Under the pieces are notes generated by a model that was not told the origin of the DNA, made no database searches, and saw only the letters and a program-made list of their open reading frames with translations. Shown one piece after another: positions 27,781 to 35,821 of a DNA stretch of 64,000 bases. How positions within the stretch are numbered: position 1 is the stretch's first letter; each line of letters opens with the position of its first letter. The position numbers were made by a program, and so were the translations under genes. The DNA comes from Flavobacterium sp. K5-23 (lineage in GTDB: Bacteria > Bacteroidota > Bacteroidia > Flavobacteriales > Flavobacteriaceae), in assembly GCF_023278045.1 (NCBI RefSeq), contig NZ_CP056783.1, forward strand, positions 1,583,501-1,647,500, written 5' to 3'.

Positions 27781-28920
27781 CTAAATTATTATAGGAATGC
27801 GTTTCTTGTTTTGAATGGCCAATTTAACTAACACAGTGAAACTCGTTAGTATCAATGGGAGTACTATAATTAAATGCACTTTGTTGATCAGGATTAGCAA
27901 GTACACCACTAAGGAAAGGATGTTAATTAAAGAAAATCTGTAAATCCATTTTTTATTTTTTGTGAAATAAAAATACAGTAGCGCTAATAAACTTGGGTTG
28001 AATAATAATACATTGTAATTCAAAGCTAATTCCTTGTGGAAGGAGTAAAACCCAACAAAGACAAAAAACACTCCTAACAATCCCATTATAAAGAGATAAG
28101 ATGCGTTTACTTTTTTATTGTTCAAAAGGACAATAACCACTAGAAAAATAAGGTAAGTATAGCAATTATTCCACCAAGATGCCGGTATGATTTTGTCAAA
28201 TTCAATAATGGTTTTACTTTCAGCAGCGAGTGGTAGATTGTTGTATTGAACTCTTTTCAGGCTTTCCAGTAATTCGAAAGGAAGAAATATCTCTGTTCCA
28301 TACCCATCTACTTTTTTTCCGAAAATGATACTAGTGCCCAGTTTCTCATAAAAATGGTTGTCAAAATAAGGACTCAAGATACTTCTATACGTCTTGTCAG
28401 TATCCACTTTTTTTACAATTACCTTAGATTGCAATGTTTTATTGATGATATCCACCACCATCGAGGTGCAGTTTTTATCTATAAATTTATAAGTGTAATG
28501 ACTTTCTCCTGATGCTAAAGAGATGTTCAAATTATCAAATAACGTTTGTTTTTGATCCTCTGAAATGTTTAATTCCTGTTCGTAAACCGACCTTTTCTCA
28601 TAAGTATATTCGCTGATGAAATTAGAATAGGAATGTACAACAGCATAATATTGTAAATCTCCTTTTGTGAATTTCAATACAAAATTAGGGGTGTTGAAAT
28701 CAAATGCGCCGTAATTGTAAACTGCATCGATATTGTTGTCACTGTCACTTATACGAATGGCGGTGTGCCCAAAAAGAGAATAGGATTCATTTCCTGTTCC
28801 ACATGTCAATACACTTACACGAGCGTTTTTTGATAAAGTAATGTTTTGACCATAACTTTGGGTTATGGTTAATAACAGGATTGTTAAAGAGAAAATATAT
28901 TTTAATATGGAAATTTTCAT
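27781..28920 (-). CDS. DUF4105 (Lnb-like N-terminal) membrane protein
   Basis: A 379-residue protein with an N-terminal signal peptide (ILKYIFSLTILLLTITQSYG), a periplasmic domain with the DUF4105 features LLTCGTGNESYSLFGHTAIR (in pieces: TCGTGNESYSLFGHTAIRI) and VYNYGAFDF, NKNCTSMVVDI with a conserved NC-S, and about five C-terminal membrane segments. The conserved His and Cys suggest a papain/NlpC-like hydrolase relation, but no function is established. It lies 19 bases downstream of the PorV-like gene on the same strand and is probably co-transcribed with it. Confidence 0.8.
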   Translation of the reverse strand: MKISILKYIFSLTILLLTITQSYGQNITLSKNARVSVLTCGTGNESYSLFGHTAIRISDSDNNIDAVYNYGAFDFNTPNFVLKFTKGDLQYYAVVHSYSNFISEYTYEKRSVYEQELNISEDQKQTLFDNLNISLASGESHYTYKFIDKNCTSMVVDIINKTLQSKVIVKKVDTDKTYRSILSPYFDNHFYEKLGTSIIFGKKVDGYGTEIFLPFELLESLKRVQYNNLPLAAESKTIIEFDKIIPASWWNNCYTYLIFLVVIVLLNNKKVNASYLFIMGLLGVFFVFVGFYSFHKELALNYNVLLFNPSLLALLYFYFTKNKKWIYRFSLINILSLVVYLLILINKVHLIIVLPLILTSFTVLVKLAIQNKKRIPIII

Positions 28921-28939
28921 TTGGAGTATGTTTACTAAA

Positions 28940-30055
28940 TTAATTTCTAAATAGGGCTAAATCGACTTTTATTGAAAAAATATTTGAATACAAAGCCGCG
29001 CTTTGATTCCCGAGATCAGTTAAGGCGTAGTCTACCTGTATCCCTTTGTATTTAAAACCCAGTCCGATATTGGGTTGGAATCCTACTTTTTCGGTACTGT
29101 CTAATTGTTGGATATTCTGAAAATTCCCAAAGCCTGCACGTACGAAAACCAAATCAGTATAGCCAAATTCTAATCCCAAAGCAGGATCGATACTTACGAA
29201 TTCAGTCGAAATGATATCATTAGTTTTTGCAAATCGCATATTGAGGTTGGCTGCTGCCAAAAGGCTATAATCATAGCGAATAATAAACTTTTTTGATAGG
29301 CCAAGTTGTGCTTTTGGAGCTGTGATTTCAGTGCTTTCAGGAAGTTCTTGATTTTGTCCCGGAATCGCATCAGCAATCTTTTTGTATTCCGTCTCATTGA
29401 TATTCCAAACATTATATGTAGTGGTGATATCGCGTAACATTAAACCAAAATGCCAGTTGTTCTTTTCGAATTGTACGCCTACATCAAACCCAAAACCCCA
29501 AGAATTTGCAAATTTCCCGATGATTCGGCGTATTACTTTGGCATTTACACCATATTGGAATCCCTGAACGGGTAATTTTCGAGCATAAGAAAAGGTGAAA
29601 CCATAATCAGCAGTGGAGAAAAGACTAATTCTATTGTAGTCAATATTACCTTGGCTGTCGATTAATTCGGTTGTATTCAGGATGTCATCAACACCAAAAC
29701 GAATTAGGGAAATTCCCCAGGCACTGTCGTCATCAATAGGACTCGCATAAGCCAAATAATCGTATTGTGCGATATTTGCAAAATAACTGGCGTGCATTAA
29801 TGAGAATTGATTGTCTTCTAACCCTATCAATCCTGCGGGATTCCAGTACCCAGAGTTCACATCAGCGGTAGATGCAGTAACTGCATTAGCCATACCTAAG
29901 GCGGCGGCATCTACACCAATATTCATAAACTCATTGGAGTATTTTCTAATGGCCTGACCGTAATTGCAGGAGCAAATCAATAGTATTAGAAATAATTGAA
30001 TTTTTTTCAATCGAATTTTTTTTACAAACCAAAATGGTCGTTTAATTTTTATCAA
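28940..30055 (-). CDS. PorV/PorQ-family outer-membrane protein (type IX secretion related)
   Basis: A 371-residue protein with a basic N-terminus and hydrophobic signal segment (IQLFLILLICSCNYGQ). MNIGVDAAALGMANAVTAST and GYWNPAGL near residues 44-76 are the FadL/PorV-style start of the barrel, and repeated amphipathic strands follow to a C-terminal FSIKVDLALFRN strand. PorV/PorQ proteins act as outer-membrane shuttles or partners in type IX secretion and gliding. The first Met is accepted because no later Met precedes the signal segment. The downstream gene is DUF4105. Confidence 0.8.
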   Translation of the reverse strand: MIKIKRPFWFVKKIRLKKIQLFLILLICSCNYGQAIRKYSNEFMNIGVDAAALGMANAVTASTADVNSGYWNPAGLIGLEDNQFSLMHASYFANIAQYDYLAYASPIDDDSAWGISLIRFGVDDILNTTELIDSQGNIDYNRISLFSTADYGFTFSYARKLPVQGFQYGVNAKVIRRIIGKFANSWGFGFDVGVQFEKNNWHFGLMLRDITTTYNVWNINETEYKKIADAIPGQNQELPESTEITAPKAQLGLSKKFIIRYDYSLLAAANLNMRFAKTNDIISTEFVSIDPALGLEFGYTDLVFVRAGFGNFQNIQQLDSTEKVGFQPNIGLGFKYKGIQVDYALTDLGNQSAALYSNIFSIKVDLALFRN

Positions 30056-30166
30056 AAATATAATTTTTTACTGAGCTTATTTCTTCCTTTCAGGATTAAA
30101 ATACTAAAGTGATGGAGGGAATGAAAATCTGTATTAAAAAACGTAGTACTCATTCACTTATTATGT

Positions 30167-30174
30167 TAAATTTG
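30167..30174 (+). promoter_or_regulatory. Candidate -7 element upstream of pssA
   Basis: TAAATTTG at 30167-30174 matches the TAnnTTTG -7 box of the Bacteroidota primary sigma factor, 30 bases before the pssA ATG. No TTTG is seen at the -33 distance, so this is a half-match. Confidence 0.4.
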
Positions 30175-30204
30175 TCATCTAAGACCCTTAAAACATAAAT
30201 CAAA

Positions 30205-30915
30205 ATGAATATAAAGAAACACATACCTAATTTAATTACCTTACTCAATCTTTTATCGGGTTGCATTGCGATTGTTTATGCGGCAAGACTTGAATTTGAA
30301 ATGGCTTTTTATTTTGTGTGCCTTGGAATATTTTTAGATTTTTTTGATGGCTTTTTTGCCCGATTATTCAAAGTGTCTAGTCCATTGGGCTTGCAATTGG
30401 ACTCTTTGGCTGATATGGTTACCAGCGGAGTTGTTCCGGGATTTGTGATGTTTTTTTTAATGTCCAAATGTCAAGTGGGAGAGTCGTTTCAGGCTATTTT
30501 CCCTTACCTGGGATTCATAATTACTATGGGTTCTTGTTATAGATTAGCCAATTTTAATATTGACACGCGCCAAACTGATTCCTTCATCGGTTTGCCTACG
30601 CCCGCTAATACACTTTTTATAATGAGTTTACCTTTAGTTTTAGATCATACGGGCTCTGAGCTTGTATTGGATGCATTGACGAATCCTGGGGTATTATTAG
30701 TAATTACACTGGCTAGTGCTTATATCTTGAATGCTGAGATTCCTTTATTTTCTTTAAAAATAAAAAAGTTTAATCTTAAAGACAATGCACTTCAAATTGT
30801 CTTTTTAATCTTCTCCTTTTTATTATTGGTTTTCTTTCATTACTTAGCCCTTCCTTTGATTATTATTGGTTATGTTTTATTATCTGTTGTCAATAACAAG
30901 CTATTGAAAAATTAG
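30205..30915 (+). CDS. pssA: CDP-diacylglycerol--serine O-phosphatidyltransferase
   Basis: A 236-residue membrane protein of the CDP-alcohol phosphatidyltransferase family. The signature D-G-x2-A-R-x8-G-x3-D-x3-D is present as DGFFARLFKVSSPLGLQLDS followed by LAD near residues 49-70. About seven membrane segments follow. It makes phosphatidylserine from CDP-diacylglycerol and serine, the precursor of phosphatidylethanolamine. The GH25 gene starts 10 bases after its stop, so they probably share a transcript. Confidence 0.9.
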   Translation: MNIKKHIPNLITLLNLLSGCIAIVYAARLEFEMAFYFVCLGIFLDFFDGFFARLFKVSSPLGLQLDSLADMVTSGVVPGFVMFFLMSKCQVGESFQAIFPYLGFIITMGSCYRLANFNIDTRQTDSFIGLPTPANTLFIMSLPLVLDHTGSELVLDALTNPGVLLVITLASAYILNAEIPLFSLKIKKFNLKDNALQIVFLIFSFLLLVFFHYLALPLIIIGYVLLSVVNNKLLKN

Positions 30916-30924
30916 TTTTTTCGA

Positions 30925-31788
30925 ATGGGTAAACAAAGAGTGATTAGGAAAAAAGTGGTTCGTAGAAAAAGCAATAAGAAAGTTTCTTTTTTCTCATTTC
31001 TTTTTACAAAATACAGCGTAATAGCTTTTTTGGTTCTCCTTTTTTTGGGTATGGGCTATCATTACCGAAATGGACTGGCTTATTATTTTAGTTTCAAAAC
31101 GAATAAAGTTCTAAGAGAAAGAGCAGCTGATAAACGACTTTCGGATGTTCGTAATATTCAGGTTTTACAAAATCACTCAGGGAAGTCTATTGGAATAGAT
31201 GTGTCCGAATATCAAGGCGAAATTCAGTGGTCTTATGTTGATACATTAGAAAATAAATATCCATTACACTTTGTGTTTATTAGAGCAACTGTTGGAAACG
31301 ACAGGCTAGATAAGAAATTCAATGAAAATTGGCTTGGCGCCAAAAGAAACAAACTCATTCGGGGAGCCTATCATTATTATCGTCCTAATGAAAACTCATT
31401 GGAACAAGCGGAATTGTTTATTCAAACAGTAAAGCTTAGTAAAGGCGATTTACCACCTGTGCTGGATATCGAACAAATGCCTAAAAATCAATCGATGGTT
31501 AAATTGAAGGTTGGTTTGAAAAGATGGTTGAAAAGGGTGGAAGAGCATTATAAAGTTAGACCGATTATTTATACCGGTGAGAAATATTATGATGATTTCT
31601 TAAAAGAGGAGTTTTCCGACTATCTTTTTTGGATCGCCAATTATAACTTTTATAGAGAAAAAATTAATGAAGACTGGCTGTTTTGGCAATTCTCAGAGAA
31701 AGCATCAGTTCCTGGGATAAAAGGCAATGTAGATGTCAATATTTATAATGGAGATTTACAGCAGTTGCAGTTTATTACAGTGGAGTAG
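30925..31788 (+). CDS. Glycoside hydrolase family 25 lysozyme
   Basis: A 287-residue protein with a basic N-terminal segment, one membrane anchor (YSVIAFLVLLFLGMGYHY, residues ~29-46) and a GH25 domain: IGIDVSEYQGEIQW (residues ~90-103), FVFIRATVG, GAYHYYRP, VLDIEQMP (catalytic Asp/Glu) and WIANYNF, WQFSE. GH25 enzymes cleave the beta-1,4 bond between N-acetylmuramic acid and GlcNAc in peptidoglycan. Anchored in the inner membrane with the domain in the periplasm, it is likely a cell-wall remodelling enzyme. Heptad repeats start 9 bases after its stop. Confidence 0.9.
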   Translation: MGKQRVIRKKVVRRKSNKKVSFFSFLFTKYSVIAFLVLLFLGMGYHYRNGLAYYFSFKTNKVLRERAADKRLSDVRNIQVLQNHSGKSIGIDVSEYQGEIQWSYVDTLENKYPLHFVFIRATVGNDRLDKKFNENWLGAKRNKLIRGAYHYYRPNENSLEQAELFIQTVKLSKGDLPPVLDIEQMPKNQSMVKLKVGLKRWLKRVEEHYKVRPIIYTGEKYYDDFLKEEFSDYLFWIANYNFYREKINEDWLFWQFSEKASVPGIKGNVDVNIYNGDLQQLQFITVE

Positions 31789-31796
31789 TTTTTTTA

Positions 31797-31872
31797 GTAA
31801 TCAGTGATCAGTGATCAGTGATCAGTGTTCGGTGTTCAGTGTTCAGTGTTCAGTGGTCAGTAATCAGTGTTC
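31797..31872. repeat. Phased 7-bp repeat array, left part
   Basis: From 31800 ten consecutive 7-base units can be read: ATCAGTG four times, TTCGGTG, TTCAGTG three times, GTCAGTA and ATCAGTG, ending in TTC where the IS begins. Consensus is WTCAGTR. The phase continues exactly on the far side of the IS (33186-33234), so this is one array split by an insertion. Confidence 0.9.
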
Positions 31873-31913
31873 TGTACTTCCCTGATATAGGTTGACCACA
31901 AAAGTCAAGTTAT

Positions 31914-32309
31914 ATGAATGCAAATTTAAAAGAAATTAGGAAACTCCGAGTTTATTCGGAAGAGTTTAAAAAAGGAATCGTAAGTTTTTACGAAAGCGGG
32001 AAGTATAGTGTTCTGCAATTAGAACGACTTTACGGAGTAAATAACGTTACAATCTACAATTGGATTTATAAATTTTCTACTTTTAATGAAAAAGGAATTA
32101 GAGTTGTAGAAATGAAAGATAGTAACATTGATAAGCTAAAACAGTTAGAACTCAAGATAAAAGAACTTGAACAAGCGGTTGGTCAGAAGCAAATAAAAAT
32201 TGATTATCTCGAAAAGATGATTGATATAGCTAAAGATGAATTTAATATCGACATAAAAAAAAACTCCAACACCCCACAATCAGCTGGTTCGTTGAGAACC
32301 AGAAAGTAA
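31914..32309 (+). CDS. IS3-family transposase OrfA (helix-turn-helix)
   Basis: A 131-residue protein: YSEEFKKGIVSFYESGKYSV, then LERLYGVNNVTIYNWIYKF form a helix-turn-helix of the transposase_8 type that binds the IS ends, followed by a Leu-rich coiled coil (IDKLKQLELKIKELEQAVGQ) used for multimerisation. The run of nine A at 32255-32263 lies where ribosomes would shift by -1 into orfB to make the OrfAB transposase. Confidence 0.88.
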   Translation: MNANLKEIRKLRVYSEEFKKGIVSFYESGKYSVLQLERLYGVNNVTIYNWIYKFSTFNEKGIRVVEMKDSNIDKLKQLELKIKELEQAVGQKQIKIDYLEKMIDIAKDEFNIDIKKNSNTPQSAGSLRTRK

Positions 32310-33172
32310 TAAGTTTTTCTTTAAATCAGCTTTACGAAACACTTGAAATAAGCAAGCAAGCAGTTAATCAGTATTCAAAAAGACAGGTTGCTTTTGAAAG
32401 AAAGATAGAATGTCTGATTTTAGAAGCAGAGGAACTAAGGAAAGAACACCCTGGTTGTGGGGTTGAGAAAATGTATTATGCTTTGCGTCCTAATTTCATA
32501 GGAAGAGATAGATTTATCGATACGTTTATGGATTTAGGGTTCAGGATAAAAAGGCATAAAAATTACAGGAGAACAACGTTTTCTGTGAAAGTTTATTTTC
32601 CGAATCTAATAAAGTCAATGTCTGTATATGCTCCGTCGACGATTTGGCAATCGGATATAACTTATATTTATGTTGGAGAAAGATTTTATTACGCAGTGTT
32701 TATAATAGATGTTTATACAAAGAAAATCGTTGGACATCAACTATCTAATCATATGAGAGCTACTGCTAATTTAAGCGCAATGCAAATGGCATTAGAAAAC
32801 AATCAAGCTCCAATGATACACCACTCTGATAGAGGTAGTCAGTATATTTACAATGAATATATAGCTCTTCTCAAAGTGAGTGGATGCGAAATCAGCATGG
32901 CATTGTCAGGACAAGACAATGCTTATGCAGAAAGGATTAACAGAACAATAAAAGAAGAGTATATAGACCATTGGAAACCTAAAACATTTGAACAATTAAA
33001 AAAGGATGTAGATAGAGCAGTTGAACATTATAATAATAAGAGACCTCATAACAACATAGGGAAATTAAGCCCTGTTGATTTTGAAAATAATTGGTTCAAT
33101 AATCCTCTTTTTTCTAAGCCTATTATTACTATTTTTGACAATGATAAATTAATAGAAATCGGTCAACTTTAA
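32255..33172 (+). CDS. IS3-family transposase OrfB (DDE integrase core), frameshift-expressed
   Basis: The frame is open from 32246 and is entered by -1 slippage on the A-tract at 32255-32263; an internal ATG exists at 32471. Upstream of that ATG the sequence still encodes conserved OrfB residues (SKQAVNQYSKRQ, EELRKEHPGCGVEKMYYAL), so the true protein begins at the shift site. DDE residues are in WQSDITYI, HHSDRGSQY and NAYAERINRTIKEEY. The integrase core is complete, ending WFNNPLF, so the element may be active. Confidence 0.87.
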   Translation, partial: KKKLQHPTISWFVENQKVISFSLNQLYETLEISKQAVNQYSKRQVAFERKIECLILEAEELRKEHPGCGVEKMYYALRPNFIGRDRFIDTFMDLGFRIKRHKNYRRTTFSVKVYFPNLIKSMSVYAPSTIWQSDITYIYVGERFYYAVFIIDVYTKKIVGHQLSNHMRATANLSAMQMALENNQAPMIHHSDRGSQYIYNEYIALLKVSGCEISMALSGQDNAYAERINRTIKEEYIDHWKPKTFEQLKKDVDRAVEHYNNKRPHNNIGKLSPVDFENNWFNNPLFSKPIITIFDNDKLIEIGQL

Positions 33173-33185
33173 TTAGGGACGTGCA

Positions 33186-33240
33186 TTCGGTAATCAGTGG
33201 TCAGTGTTCGGTATACGGTAATCAGTATTCAGTAAGTAAT
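33186..33240. repeat. Phased 7-bp repeat array, right part of the split array
   Basis: After the TTC target duplication the units read GGTA (completing TTCGGTA), ATCAGTG, GTCAGTG, TTCGGTA, TACGGTA, ATCAGTA and TTCAGTA up to 33234. With the left part this makes 17 contiguous heptads. Its segment ATCAGTATTCAGT (33221-33233) is perfectly complementary to ACTGAATACTGAT (33717-33729) beyond the following gene. Confidence 0.9.
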
Positions 33241-33264
33241 GATTAGCTTTATAAGATAATACAA

Positions 33265-33636
33265 ATGATGAAATTCCAAGATTTATTAGCATATAAGAAA
33301 TCATTTTCACTAGCGATGAAAATTTTTGAAATAACAAAACAATTTCCGAAGGAAGAAATGTATTCTTTAACGGATCAAATTAGGCGCTCTTCAAGAAGTG
33401 TTCCTGCTAATATTTCAGAATCCTACAGAAAAAGAGTTTATCCTAAAAATTACCACAGTAAATTAACTGATTCTGATGCTGAAAATTCAGAAACTCAAGT
33501 TTGGCTGGAGTTTTCATTTAAATGCAACTATATAAATGAAAGTGTTTATAATGAATTGTTAAATGAAAGTAATGAAGTTGGAAAACTAATTAATTATATG
33601 ATTTTAAATCCGCAAAAATTTGGTGTAGCTCTCTAG
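33265..33636 (+). CDS. Four-helix-bundle protein (S23 / TIGR02436 type)
   Basis: A 123-residue, wholly helical protein: KFQDLLAYKKSFSLAMKIFE, TKQFPKEEMYSLTDQIRRSS, RSVPANISES and QVWLEFSFKCNYINESVYNE match the family first found in intervening sequences of 23S rRNA genes and related to the accessory protein bAvd of diversity-generating retroelements. Two adjacent ATGs (33265, 33268) are possible. The gene is flanked by 7-bp repeat arrays in opposite orientation, which could pair in a transcript. The family binds nucleic acid in the cases studied; no function is known for free-standing copies. Confidence 0.88.
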   Translation: MMKFQDLLAYKKSFSLAMKIFEITKQFPKEEMYSLTDQIRRSSRSVPANISESYRKRVYPKNYHSKLTDSDAENSETQVWLEFSFKCNYINESVYNELLNESNEVGKLINYMILNPQKFGVAL

Positions 33637-33666
33637 GAAAGTTGTCACTGTGTACTTGTTGCTTTT

Positions 33667-33757
33667 TTTAACTGATCACTGAATATTGTCTACTTTTTTA
33701 AAACTGATTACTGACCACTGAATACTGATCACTTTTTTAAACTGAAAACTGATCACT
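33667..33757. repeat. Inverted counterpart of the 7-bp repeat array
   Basis: The units here are the reverse complement of those upstream: ACTGATC, ACTGAAT (33671-33684), ACTGATT, ACTGACC, ACTGAAT, ACTGATC (33703-33730), and ACTGAAA, ACTGATC (33741-33754), separated by T-rich spacers ACTTTTTTAA. Two stretches of 12-13 bases pair perfectly with the array before the four-helix-bundle gene (33194-33205 with 33710-33721; 33221-33233 with 33717-33729). The array ends 4 bases before lptB's stop. Confidence 0.88.
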
Positions 33758-33760
33758 TTC

Positions 33761-34501
33761 TTAAAACTCCAACTTCTTTTTTCTTAATTCGAAATTTTGT
33801 CCTAGATACACACGGCGTACCATTTCGTCTTCCACTAATTCTTCAGGAATTCCTGCTTTTAATATTCCACCTTCAAACATCAAGTAGGTTTTGTCAGTGA
33901 TTGCTAAAGTTTCCTGAACATTATGATCGGTAATAAGGATTCCGATGTTCTTGTTTTTTAATTGAGCAACAATTCTTTGAATGTCTTCTACCGCGACTGG
34001 ATCTACACCTGCAAATGGTTCGTCAAGTAGGATGAATTTTGGGTCGGTTGCTAGACAGCGTGCTATTTCGGTACGACGGCGCTCACCTCCAGAGAGTAAA
34101 TCTCCTCTGTTGGTACGAATGTGCTCCAGACTGAATTCAGCAATCAGGCTTTCCATTTTTGCTTCCTGTTCTTCTTTCGAAAGATTCGTAAGCTGAAGCA
34201 CACTAAGGATATTGTCTTCGATACTTAATTTTCTAAAAACCGATGCTTCCTGAGCCAAATAACCAATACCGTGTTGTGCTCTTTTGTACATCGGGTAATC
34301 AGTAATGTTTAAATCATCAAGGTAAATGTTTCCTGAATTTGGTTTAACCAATCCAACAATCATATAAAAAGAAGTTGTTTTTCCAGCACCATTTGGTCCA
34401 AGAAGACCAACGATTTCTCCTTGATTTACTTCCACCGAAATGCCTTTTACAACGCTTCTTCCTTTGTATGTTTTAACTAAATTATCGGCTCTTAAAATCA
34501 T
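33761..34501 (-). CDS. lptB: LPS export ABC transporter ATP-binding protein
   Basis: A 246-residue ABC ATPase: Walker A GPNGAGKTTS (residues ~35-44), Q-loop YLAQEASVFRKLSIEDNI, signature LLSGGERRRTEIARCLA near 138-154, Walker B FILLDEPFAGVDP and the switch His in ILITDHNVQE. The short length, RKLSIEDN and NFELRKKKLEF ending identify LptB. It powers LptFG to extract lipopolysaccharide from the inner membrane. It is the last gene of a minus-strand run with kdsD and tatC. Confidence 0.92.
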   Translation of the reverse strand: MILRADNLVKTYKGRSVVKGISVEVNQGEIVGLLGPNGAGKTTSFYMIVGLVKPNSGNIYLDDLNITDYPMYKRAQHGIGYLAQEASVFRKLSIEDNILSVLQLTNLSKEEQEAKMESLIAEFSLEHIRTNRGDLLSGGERRRTEIARCLATDPKFILLDEPFAGVDPVAVEDIQRIVAQLKNKNIGILITDHNVQETLAITDKTYLMFEGGILKAGIPEELVEDEMVRRVYLGQNFELRKKKLEF

Positions 34502-34659
34502 TTTGTTTTTTATAATCGTTTAAGCGTTGATTTGCTTAATCGTCACAAATAAACGAATAAACAAATCAACACATAAGCGTGTTAACAATTATTTAGTTTC
34601 TTCACTGTTTCAATTAAATGAATTAGCTTGGTCGAAACTGCTATTGAGAAAGAAATGAA

Positions 34660-35013
34660 TTATTTTGTAGCAGCTTCTTCTAATGCTTCCCAAAATTCAT
34701 AGGCTCTGCGTAAATGGGGAACAACTATTGTACCGCCTACTAGTGTGGCGATTCCCATTGCTTCCATCATTTCTTCTTTGGTAATTCCTTCTTTGTGACT
34801 GGTTTCCAGGTGGTATTTTACGCAGTCATCACAGCGCAATACTGCCGATGCCACTAATCCCAGTAGCTCTTTTGTTTTTACATCAAGCGCTCCTGGAGCA
34901 TATGCATTTGTGTCAAGGTTGAAAATACGCTTTACGATTTTATTGTTATCTGCCAGCAATTTTTCGTTCATTCTAGAACGGTATTCATTGAATTCTTCGA
35001 TTATATTAGCCAT
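34660..35013 (-). CDS. Carboxymuconolactone decarboxylase / AhpD-like family protein
   Basis: I use ATG 35013 (MANIIEEFNEYR), leaving 117 residues; an upstream start would run into tatC. The AhpD-like core has LRCDDCVKYHLETSHKEG near residues 60-77, with the redox Cys pair C61-x2-C64 and nearby His68. Such proteins act as alkylhydroperoxidases or decarboxylases; this short free-standing type has no proven reaction. It sits one base after tatC, so it is co-transcribed. Confidence 0.85.
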   Translation of the reverse strand: MANIIEEFNEYRSRMNEKLLADNNKIVKRIFNLDTNAYAPGALDVKTKELLGLVASAVLRCDDCVKYHLETSHKEGITKEEMMEAMGIATLVGGTIVVPHLRRAYEFWEALEEAATK

Positions 35014-35014
35014 T

Positions 35015-35821
35015 TTATTTTTTTTCTTTTTTAGATACAAATACCGAAATATAGATACTTGCTTCATATATTAATAACATTGGGATTGCGACAATAGTTT
35101 GACTCACGACATCTGGCGGCGTTACGATAGCTGCTATGATAAGAACGAGTACAATTGCATACTTTCTATAGGTTCTTAGAAATTCAGGGGTTACAAGTCC
35201 TAATTTTGTAAGAAAATAAATAATTATTGGTAACTCAAAAAATAATCCACTTGCCAGAACGGATGTTTTTACCATTCCAATATAAGAATCTAAGGTAAAC
35301 TGATTTATCACCAAATCACTTACCGTGAAAGTGGCAACGAAATTGACCGACATTGGAATGACCACAAAATAACCAAAAAGTACTCCCATAAAGAAAAGCA
35401 GGGAAGAGAAAAAGATAAATACTTTTGCGTTTTTCTTTTCGGTATCATATAGGGCTGGACTTATGAATTTCCATATCTCCCAAAGGATATAAGGGAAACT
35501 CAGAATGAATCCGGCTAAGATGCAAACCCAGATAAATACATTTACCTGCCCTTCCATCTCTGTGTTTTGGATTATAAAAGGCATTTCTGTAACGCAGATA
35601 CTTTCAGCGAAACCCAGCTGATGAGACAGATCACAAAAAAATTGATAGGTAAAAAAGGTAGGTCTTGTAGGTCCGAATATAATTGTGTCAAATAGATAAT
35701 CGCTTATGAAATACGTTACTATCGCCATTATGATAATGGCAATTGTACTTCTTACGAGCAGCCATCTTAATTCTTCAAGATGATCTAGAAAAGTCATCTC
35801 ACTTAGTGTTTTCTTTGTCAT
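35015..35821 (-). CDS. tatC: Sec-independent protein translocase TatC
   Basis: A 268-residue membrane protein with six hydrophobic segments. It begins MSFLDHLEELRWLL-like (TFLDHLEELRWLLVRS), the conserved cytoplasmic N-terminus that binds the twin-arginine signal. The periplasmic loop between segments 1 and 2 is long, as in other Bacteroidota. FELPIIIYFLTKLGLVTPEF and PPDVVSQTIVAIPMLLIYE are conserved late motifs. It is the receptor of the Tat export machinery; tatA/B are not in the window. Its ATG overlaps the kdsD stop by one base. Confidence 0.92.
   Translation of the reverse strand: MTKKTLSEMTFLDHLEELRWLLVRSTIAIIIMAIVTYFISDYLFDTIIFGPTRPTFFTYQFFCDLSHQLGFAESICVTEMPFIIQNTEMEGQVNVFIWVCILAGFILSFPYILWEIWKFISPALYDTEKKNAKVFIFFSSLLFFMGVLFGYFVVIPMSVNFVATFTVSDLVINQFTLDSYIGMVKTSVLASGLFFELPIIIYFLTKLGLVTPEFLRTYRKYAIVLVLIIAAIVTPPDVVSQTIVAIPMLLIYEASIYISVFVSKKEKK

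Larger units (their letters stand above)
31873..33185 (+). mobile_element. IS3-family insertion sequence, 1313 bp
   Basis: Both ends carry imperfect 25-base inverted repeats: the left starts TGTACTTCCCTGATATAGG (31873-) and the right, read inward, TGCACGTCCCTAATTAAAG (33185-), and both continue GTTGACC. The element is flanked by a 3-base direct repeat TTC (31870-31872 and 33186-33188), the target duplication expected for IS3. It encodes OrfA and OrfB in a -1 frame arrangement. Removing the element plus one TTC restores an unbroken 7-bp repeat phase, so the insertion is recent and precise. Confidence 0.92.

Noticed and set aside
31797-33757. CRISPR array
   Set aside because: The repeat unit is only 7 bases and units are directly adjacent without unique spacers; no cas genes are nearby.
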